A DNA stretch of 44,743 nucleotides, from the NCBI GenBank assembly GCA_021781955.1, contig JAJXVV010000007.1:1-44743 (forward strand). Reading direction: 5' to 3'. Shown piece by piece: positions 39,849 through 44,743 of the stretch; position 1 is the first letter of the stretch; each line of letters opens with the position of its first letter. Under the pieces are notes generated by a model. That model worked only from the letters and a program-made list of their open reading frames with translations, searched no databases and was not told the DNA's origin. Position numbers and translations under genes: made by a program. The DNA is from a bacterium (GTDB lineage: Bacteria; Patescibacteriota; Minisyncoccia; Phycocordibacterales; UBA2100).

Positions 39849-39854
39849 AGTATA
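39849..39854 (-). promoter_or_regulatory. -10 box of dnaE (leaderless)
   Basis: On the minus strand TATACT is followed by 7 nt and ATG 39841. Confidence 0.65.
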
Positions 39855-39902
39855 TCATCGCGTGTTTTCAACAGCTCGCGCGCCGGTTGCTTGCGCGGTT
39901 GG

Positions 39903-39908
39903 TATACT
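39903..39908 (+). promoter_or_regulatory. -10 box of rnhB (leaderless GTG)
   Basis: TATACT ends 6 nt before GTG 39915. Divergent from dnaE, with 73 nt between start codons. Confidence 0.6.
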
Positions 39909-39914
39909 TGAAGC

Positions 39915-40529
39915 GTGAGATACCTCATTGGTATCGACGAGGCGGGGCGCGGCGCACTTGCGGGGCCGGTGTGCGTCGGAGCAGTGCTTTACCCGGAGGA
40001 TCTCGATTGGCGCGAGGGATTCTCCCTCGTATCGCGCCGCGAGCCCATTCTGCGCGATTCAAAGAAGCTTTCCGCGCAGCAGCGCGCCATCCTGTACGAG
40101 TACGTTACGCAGCACGGGCGGCTCCGGCACTCGTTCGCGCTCGTTGATGCCAAGGCCATCGATTCGATCGGCATCGTGAATGCCGCGCACGAGGCGGTCG
40201 CTATCGCACTTTCGCGTCTCGGCATCACGCCCTCGAAGGTCGAGGTATTGCTCGATGCCGGTTTGCGCGCGCCGGGCGTGTGGGAGCAGCGATCCATCAT
40301 CCGAGGCGATGAGACGATACCAGCCATCGCGTTCGCGTCCATCATCGCCAAGGTGACGCGCGATCGCCTCATGGAGGAGGTCGCGCTCATGTACACCGCG
40401 TACCGCTTTCAGGAGCACAAGGGCTATGGGACGCTCGCGCACCGCCGCGCCATCGCGCTCGAGGGACTCTGCGAGCTTCACCGGACGACCTTCTGCTCGC
40501 ATTTGCTTCATGCGGAAAAGTCGGTATAA
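39915..40529 (+). CDS. rnhB: Ribonuclease HII
   Basis: A 204-aa enzyme that removes ribonucleotides from RNA-DNA hybrids. The catalytic D-E pair is in LIGIDEAGRGALAGPVCVGAV, and RDSKKLSAQQR, VEVLLDAGL and AFASIIAKVTRDRLM hold the other acidic residues and the conserved Ser-Lys-Lys loop. YRFQEHKGYGTLAHRRAI is also typical. The GTG start gives MRYLIGIDEAGRG with the expected short N-terminus. Confidence 0.96.
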   Translation: MRYLIGIDEAGRGALAGPVCVGAVLYPEDLDWREGFSLVSRREPILRDSKKLSAQQRAILYEYVTQHGRLRHSFALVDAKAIDSIGIVNAAHEAVAIALSRLGITPSKVEVLLDAGLRAPGVWEQRSIIRGDETIPAIAFASIIAKVTRDRLMEEVALMYTAYRFQEHKGYGTLAHRRAIALEGLCELHRTTFCSHLLHAEKSV

Positions 40530-40530
40530 T
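40525..40530 (+). promoter_or_regulatory. -10 box of rpmF (leaderless)
   Basis: A consensus TATAAT ends 8 nt before ATG 40539 and contains the stop of rnhB. Confidence 0.7.
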
Positions 40531-40538
40531 CGCGATTC

Positions 40539-40811
40539 ATGGTAGTACGAATGCGCCGGAACCGTTCCCAGACCGCCAAGCGGCGCTCTCACCACGCGAT
40601 AGCGGGCGCGCGGCTTGTGAAGTGCGAATGCGGTACGCTTCACCTCCCGCACCGCGTGTGCCCCTCGTGCGGCAAGTACAAGGGCCGCGTCGTCGTCGAT
40701 GTCGTCGCGATCAAAGAGCGCGAGGCGCGACGCGCCAAGCGCAAAGAGCGCGAGATAGGCACCATCGCGGACACCGAGACGCGTTCGGATACCGAGAAAA
40801 CCTCCGCGTAG
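40539..40811 (+). CDS. rpmF: Ribosomal protein bL32
   Basis: A 90-aa large-subunit protein. RRNRSQTAKRRSHHAIAG matches the N-terminal helix of bL32, and CECGTLHLPHRVCPSCG provides four Cys for zinc. A charged C-terminal extension (KEREARRAKRKEREIG...) makes it longer than the usual ~60 residues. Confidence 0.95.
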   Translation: MVVRMRRNRSQTAKRRSHHAIAGARLVKCECGTLHLPHRVCPSCGKYKGRVVVDVVAIKEREARRAKRKEREIGTIADTETRSDTEKTSA

Positions 40812-40864
40812 AGTTGTCCCCTTTTTCCGCTTGGAACAAGCATTCGCTCTTTTTTCATTTCGTG

Positions 40865-40870
40865 TACAAT
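40865..40870 (+). promoter_or_regulatory. -10 box upstream of nusB-Nudix
   Basis: TACAAT lies 20 nt before ATG 40891, longer than for most genes here, and no Shine-Dalgarno is seen in the T-rich leader. Confidence 0.45.
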
Positions 40871-40890
40871 AACTTGACGTTCTTTTTTCT

Positions 40891-41805
40891 ATGGCCAACA
40901 GACATCTCGCGCGCTCCGTCGTTCTCCAAGTGCTCTTCGAGCGCGACGCTTTGAGCGGCGTCATGACGATCGAGGAAGCGATCTCGCGCCTCTCCGGCTA
41001 TGCTTCGGAGTTCGGCGCGCGCCAAAGCGACATGCCGTTCATGCAGGAGCTCCTCAAGACGACCATCGCGAAACAGAAAGAGATCGACGAGGTCATCGCC
41101 CGCGCGGCGCCCGAATGGCCGATCGAGAAGATCGCCGCCATCGATCGTAATATCCTGCGCCTCGGCCTCTCCGAACTCCTCTACGCGGATCGCACGCAGG
41201 TGCCGGCGAAAGTCGCTATCAACGAGGCGATCGAGCTTGCCAAGACGTTCGGCTCGGGCTCATCTAGTCGTTTCGTCAACGGCGTGCTCGGCGCCGTCTA
41301 CGTCGAGCTCGGCGAGCCGGGCAAGAACGAGGGCAGCATGCGCAAGAAAGAAGGCGTGAAGCCGGCGAAGATGCCGACCGAGCATCTCGCGGGCGCCGTC
41401 GTCTATGCGCGCTCGGACGGAGAAACGTACCTCGCCTTCGTGCACGACATCTTCGGGCACTGGACCATTTCGAAAGGCAAGATAGAAGAGAGCGAGGACA
41501 TGCGCGCGGGCGCCGTACGCAAGATCAAAGAGGAAATGGGTCTTGATACCACCATAATCGAGGAACTCGGGGTGAATGAATACACCGCCAACGATTCAAA
41601 GGTGGAGGGCGGCAAAAAGCGCAAGCGCGTCACCTATTTCCTCGCGGAATCGCCGTTCTCGGATATCAAGCTGGGTTCGACCGGCGGCTTGGACGATGCG
41701 CAGTGGTTCCCGATCACCGCAGTCGGCGATCTCAATTTCTACGACGATACGCTCAAGATCATTATTCCCGCGATCAACCGGCTCGCCCAGAAGGGGAAAC
41801 AGTAG
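40891..41805 (+). CDS. NusB-Nudix fusion protein
   Basis: 304 aa in two parts. Residues 1 to about 145 are a NusB fold (RHLARSVVLQVLFERDALSG, EWPIEKIAAIDRNILRLGLSEL, AINEAIELAKTFGSGSSSRFVNGVLGAV), which binds boxA RNA with NusE in antitermination. After a Lys-rich linker, residues ~165-300 are a Nudix domain (LAGAVVYARSDGETYLAFVHD, Nudix box GKIEESEDMRAGAVRKIKEE then MG). The box fits GX5EX7REUXEEXGU except that the first RE is RK. The EE pair for metal is kept. Substrate unknown. The fusion is one uninterrupted frame, with rnc 18 nt downstream. Confidence 0.9.
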   Translation: MANRHLARSVVLQVLFERDALSGVMTIEEAISRLSGYASEFGARQSDMPFMQELLKTTIAKQKEIDEVIARAAPEWPIEKIAAIDRNILRLGLSELLYADRTQVPAKVAINEAIELAKTFGSGSSSRFVNGVLGAVYVELGEPGKNEGSMRKKEGVKPAKMPTEHLAGAVVYARSDGETYLAFVHDIFGHWTISKGKIEESEDMRAGAVRKIKEEMGLDTTIIEELGVNEYTANDSKVEGGKKRKRVTYFLAESPFSDIKLGSTGGLDDAQWFPITAVGDLNFYDDTLKIIIPAINRLAQKGKQ

Positions 41806-41823
41806 CCTGACGCCGCGTTCGCC

Positions 41824-42513
41824 ATGCCAGATTTCTCGCGCTTCGAGCAACGGATAGGGCACCCGTTCAAGGATGCGAGTCTCATCGCGACCGCTTTCAC
41901 GCATCGTTCCTACCTCAACGAGAACCGTGAGGTCGGGCGCGAGCACAACGAGCGGCTGGAATTCCTGGGCGATGCGGTCCTTGAGCTCGCGGTCACCGAC
42001 TTCCTTTTCGCGAAATATCCGGAAAAGCCCGAGGGCGATCTCACCGCCTATCGCGCGGCGCTCGTCAACACGCAATCGATCTCGGCGGCGGCCGCAGGAC
42101 TCGGCATGAACGACTTCTTGCTCCTCTCTCGCGGCGAAGCGAAGGACACCGGCCGCGCGCGGCAGATCATCCTCGCGAACGCCTTCGAGGCGCTCATCGG
42201 CGCGCTCTACCTCGACTCGGGGTACAAGGTCGCCGAGAAGTTCATCGCCGAACAGCTCTTCCACAAGGCCGATGAGGTGGTCGAGAAGCGCCTCTGGCAG
42301 GACGCCAAGAGCCGCTTGCAGGAGCTCGCGCAAGAAAAGCTCAAGATAACGCCGACGTACGCGGTCACCGCCCAGACCGGCCCCGACCACGACCGCGTCT
42401 TCACCGTCGCCGCATACATAGGGCAGCGAAAGTTGGCCACGGGCGAAGGAAGAAGCAAGCAGGAGGCGGAGCAGCGGGCCGCCGAGAACGCACTCAACGC
42501 GAAAGCGTGGTAA
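41824..42513 (+). CDS. rnc: Ribonuclease III
   Basis: A 229-aa double-strand-specific endoribonuclease for rRNA and mRNA processing. The signature HNERLEFLGDAVLELAVTDF and the second catalytic Glu in ILANAFEALIGALYLD are intact. A C-terminal dsRNA-binding domain runs from DAKSRLQELAQEKLKITPTY to the end (GRSKQEAEQRAAENALNA). Length is typical. It probably shares a transcript with nusB-Nudix, linking rRNA antitermination and processing. Confidence 0.97.
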   Translation: MPDFSRFEQRIGHPFKDASLIATAFTHRSYLNENREVGREHNERLEFLGDAVLELAVTDFLFAKYPEKPEGDLTAYRAALVNTQSISAAAAGLGMNDFLLLSRGEAKDTGRARQIILANAFEALIGALYLDSGYKVAEKFIAEQLFHKADEVVEKRLWQDAKSRLQELAQEKLKITPTYAVTAQTGPDHDRVFTVAAYIGQRKLATGEGRSKQEAEQRAAENALNAKAW

Positions 42514-42519
42514 CGCATG

Positions 42520-42544
42520 GCGGCGCGGCCGAAGGCCGCGCCGC
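42520..42544 (+). terminator. 11-bp perfect GC hairpin after rnc
   Basis: GCGGCGCGGCC and GGCCGCGCCGC pair around GAA, 6 nt after the rnc stop, with no U-tract. Confidence 0.55.
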
Positions 42545-42635
42545 TCCCGTCTCCCGTGCCATGGTCACCCGCGCCATCTCCGCCGGTGGAGCGATTATCC
42601 ACATCTTTCGCCACGCCGCATCGCGGTGAGCACGC

Positions 42636-42647
42636 GGGGGGGGGGGG
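42636..42647 (+). repeat. G12 homopolymer abutting the -10 box
   Basis: Twelve consecutive G, the longest homopolymer in the window, end exactly where TATAAT begins. It forms most of the -35/-10 spacer, so length changes would alter promoter geometry. Confidence 0.85.
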
Positions 42648-42653
42648 TATAAT
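42648..42653 (+). promoter_or_regulatory. -10 box TATAAT of surface protein gene
   Basis: A consensus TATAAT ends 9 nt before ATG 42663 (leaderless spacing). No good -35 is seen at 16-17 bp (GTGAGC/GGTGAG). Confidence 0.75.
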
Positions 42654-42662
42654 ACCAACCAT

Positions 42663-44743
42663 ATGAAATGGGGCTTTCTCTCCGCGATCGTTGCGCTCAT
42701 TCTCTCGGCGCTCGGCATTCACGTCGGCGCTCCCGCGGCGCAAACCGCAGCCGCTGCTACCCCCCCCCTCTAGTGAAGTAGCGCAGGTGACCGCCCCGCC
42801 GCAAACAAGCTTCGATTCCGGTGCCGCAGCAAGAACCTCCTCGCCCCTAGCGTCCGTCGCCGCCATCCCACAATCCGCGCCCGCCACGATTTCGTTCCCG
42901 AAAGCCAAGCCGCAGCCGCTCGCCATCCAGGGGTCTCTCACCGTCTCGTCCCTCGACGGCAGCGTTCTGAACAACATAGCCGCGCTGCTCGCCAATATGG
43001 ACGCGTACCTTGCTTCGACGACTCCGCAGCGATCGGCAGCCGTCCCTCAGAGTGTCGCGGCAGGCGGCGCTCCCAACACGATCGCGGCCGCCAGCAACAT
43101 CGGCCAGCTCAGCAACGTGACGATCAACAACCCGACGATCACAGGATTGAGCGCGGGCGACATCCCCGACCTCTCCGGCAAATACCTCTCCCTTTCTGGT
43201 GGAGCCGTCACGGGCACGACGACGTTTGCGAAGGCGGTCGGCATCGGGACGACGGCGCCGAGCGAAATGCTTTCAGTTAATGGTGTTATTGGCGCAAGCG
43301 ATGCCTTCGGCGACGCGAACGGATTCAGCGGCTTCACATGGGGATCAGACCCAGGAATTCCATTGATCTCTATCGGCTGGCCGGGTTCAACGACAGACAC
43401 GAACTACATTAAATCTTCCGACGGTGATAACCATTCACTTGGAATTGGAGCTGCGACGACAGGATCGGGGAACATCCGCCTGCTGGCGGGACTTGGCAGC
43501 ATCATTTTCTACAACAACGCCGCTGAAACAATGCTGATCGACAGCGCCGGCAACGTCGGCATCGGCACCACCACCCCATGGGCGCGGCTCTCGCTCGACA
43601 CCTCGAATCTTGCTGCCGGCGTGCCGGAATTCACGATCGGCTCATCGACGCGGCAGGACTTCATCGTCACACAGGCGGGGAATGTGGGAGTTGGTACTTC
43701 GAGCCCGACTGCGCAATTCGTGATCGCAAAACCGGAAGGGAGTGTGATCGCGAGCAACGCATCCCAGCTAGTCGTAAGCCACACATCAAACGGGGCCGCG
43801 TACCCTTACGCAGGGATTGATCTTGTCCACTACGATTCAAATCTCTCGCAAAACCAAGGAGGCGCAGTTTTGAATTTCCTCAATGGCACGACGATAGAAG
43901 CGACCTTGCGTTTTGATTCCGGGATTGGCGTCGCAAATGGACTCGGCCTTATCAATGACACCAATAACGGCGTCATATACTTTTCAACGAACGAATCGAG
44001 CGATTCCTACAACACGCCGACCGTGCGCTTGCTCATAAACGCGAGTGGCAACGTCGGCATCGGGACGACGACGCCTGATACATTACTCACGGTCGGCAGC
44101 GCAACGCCCACCGGCGCGGTCGCCCACTTCGAAAACTCCACCGGCTCCTGCTACATCAACCCCACGACCACATCACTTTCCTGCTCATCCGACGCACGCC
44201 TCAAGACCAATGTGGTGCCGCTCACGAGCGCCGAGGGGCTCGCTGCGCTCTTGCAGCTCGATCCGATCACCTTCAACTGGAAGACCGAGAGCGCCACGAG
44301 CTCGCCGCACACCGGCTTCATCGCGCAAAGCGTGCAGACGATCTACCCCGACCTCATCTCGCAAGGCCCCGACGGTTACTACACGATGAACTACGCCGGC
44401 CTCACGCCGTACCTCGTAAAGGCCGTACAGCAGATCGCCACCATCAGCGATGCGTTCCAGCAAAACCTCATCGCATGGCTCGGCAATGCCGGAAACGGTA
44501 TCGACAACCTCTTCGCCAAGAATCTCTACGCGAGCAACGTCACGGCGCAAACCGCCAACTTCCAGACGATGGACGCCTCAACGACCAAGACGGACGAACT
44601 CTGCGTCGGCTCCGTCTGCGTCGATCAGCAGCAGCTCGCCGCCATGCTCGCCACGGCTGGCCAGCCTTCCGCGTCCCTCGTATCGCCCAACGCCCCAACC
44701 TCACCCAGCGCGACCTCGACGCCGCCGCAGCTCCAGGTCAACG
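42663..44743 (+). CDS. Tail-fibre-like surface protein, frame broken at C9, 3'-partial
   Basis: ATG 42663 encodes a signal peptide (MKWGFLSAIVALILSALGIH) but reaches TAG at 42771, right after nine C. From there the +1 frame is open to the window end with typical coding sequence. Eight C would join both frames seamlessly. The downstream frame has GIGTTAPSEMLSV/VGIGTTTPWARLSL fibre repeats and a peptidase S74-type chaperone start (SCSSDARLKTNVVPL, TGFIAQSVQTIYPDL). A C-terminal part with LCVGSVCVDQQQLAAML follows, as in the gene at position 1. The ORF track missed it. It is either phase-off or a homopolymer sequencing error. Confidence 0.8.
42760..42768 (+). repeat. C9 tract that breaks the frame
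   Basis: Nine C lie between the signal-peptide coding region and the mature part. A stop codon follows 2 nt after the tract in the upstream frame; loss of one C restores a single frame. Confidence 0.85.

Noticed and set aside
1-44743. Prophage suggested by fibre-like proteins at both ends
   Set aside because: No capsid, terminase, portal, integrase or lysis genes occur; the fibre proteins carry a signal peptide or wall-like stalk and sit beside housekeeping genes.
1-44743. UGA recoded to glycine, as in some CPR lineages
   Set aside because: Many genes end naturally at TGA at family-typical lengths (e.g. tsf, thrS neighbours, sortase), and no in-frame TGA is needed to complete any conserved protein.

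Overview
The window looks like a chromosome segment of a Candidate Phyla Radiation (Patescibacteria, Parcubacteria-like) bacterium with moderately high GC. Signs of this are very short intergenic gaps, trimmed housekeeping enzymes (ThrS without TGS, PheT without the tRNA-binding EMAP domain, a 243-aa PheS), a type IV pilin cluster, many small secreted proteins of unknown function and one sortase. UGA is used as an ordinary stop, so the SR1/Gracilibacteria code is not indicated. The lineage assignment is inference from gene content.

Layout. 1-4595: end of a large tail-fibre-like surface protein, a glycine-rich secreted protein and a membrane-anchored protein. 4671-12017: glycolytic/pentose-phosphate genes (gapA, rpiB, an rpe-like gene, split transketolase) interleaved with four type IV pilin genes and small membrane proteins. 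12065-18624: PfkB kinase, ribosomal and translation genes (rplY, rpmE, prfA, rpsB, tsf), a coiled-coil lytic transglycosylase and tRNA-Thr(TGT). 18634-25827: glycosyltransferase, PEGA protein, pheS-pheT, gyrB. 25904-34242: an accessory block of exported proteins with a sortase and one IPYTG-containing candidate substrate. 34349-42513: thrS, a small unknown gene and dnaE on the minus strand; then rnhB, rpmF, a nusB-Nudix fusion and rnc. 42663-end: a second tail-fibre-like surface protein, with a G12 tract touching its -10 box and a frame-breaking C9 tract just after its signal peptide.

Gene expression logic. About twenty genes have a TATACT/TACAAT-type -10 hexamer ending mostly 6-9 nt before the start codon and no Shine-Dalgarno, which implies leaderless mRNAs. 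A second class, mostly small exported proteins, has TTGACA-N16/17-TATAAT-like promoters, in most cases with 45-60 nt leaders, often hairpins, and usually a strong AGGAGG-type site. Many gene boundaries hold perfect GC-rich hairpins without a U-tract, several directly abutting the next gene's -10 box.

The most unusual elements are (i) the G12/C9 arrangement of the last gene, a candidate phase-variation locus; (ii) two 42-45 nt palindromic elements sharing the core AGGAC-S-GTCCT, lying in frame inside pheT and gyrB; (iii) an 84-128 bp DNA cassette identical between four otherwise divergent pilin genes. The ORF track misses the last gene (open at the window end and frame-broken) and two genes of 53-55 codons at 11850-12226.
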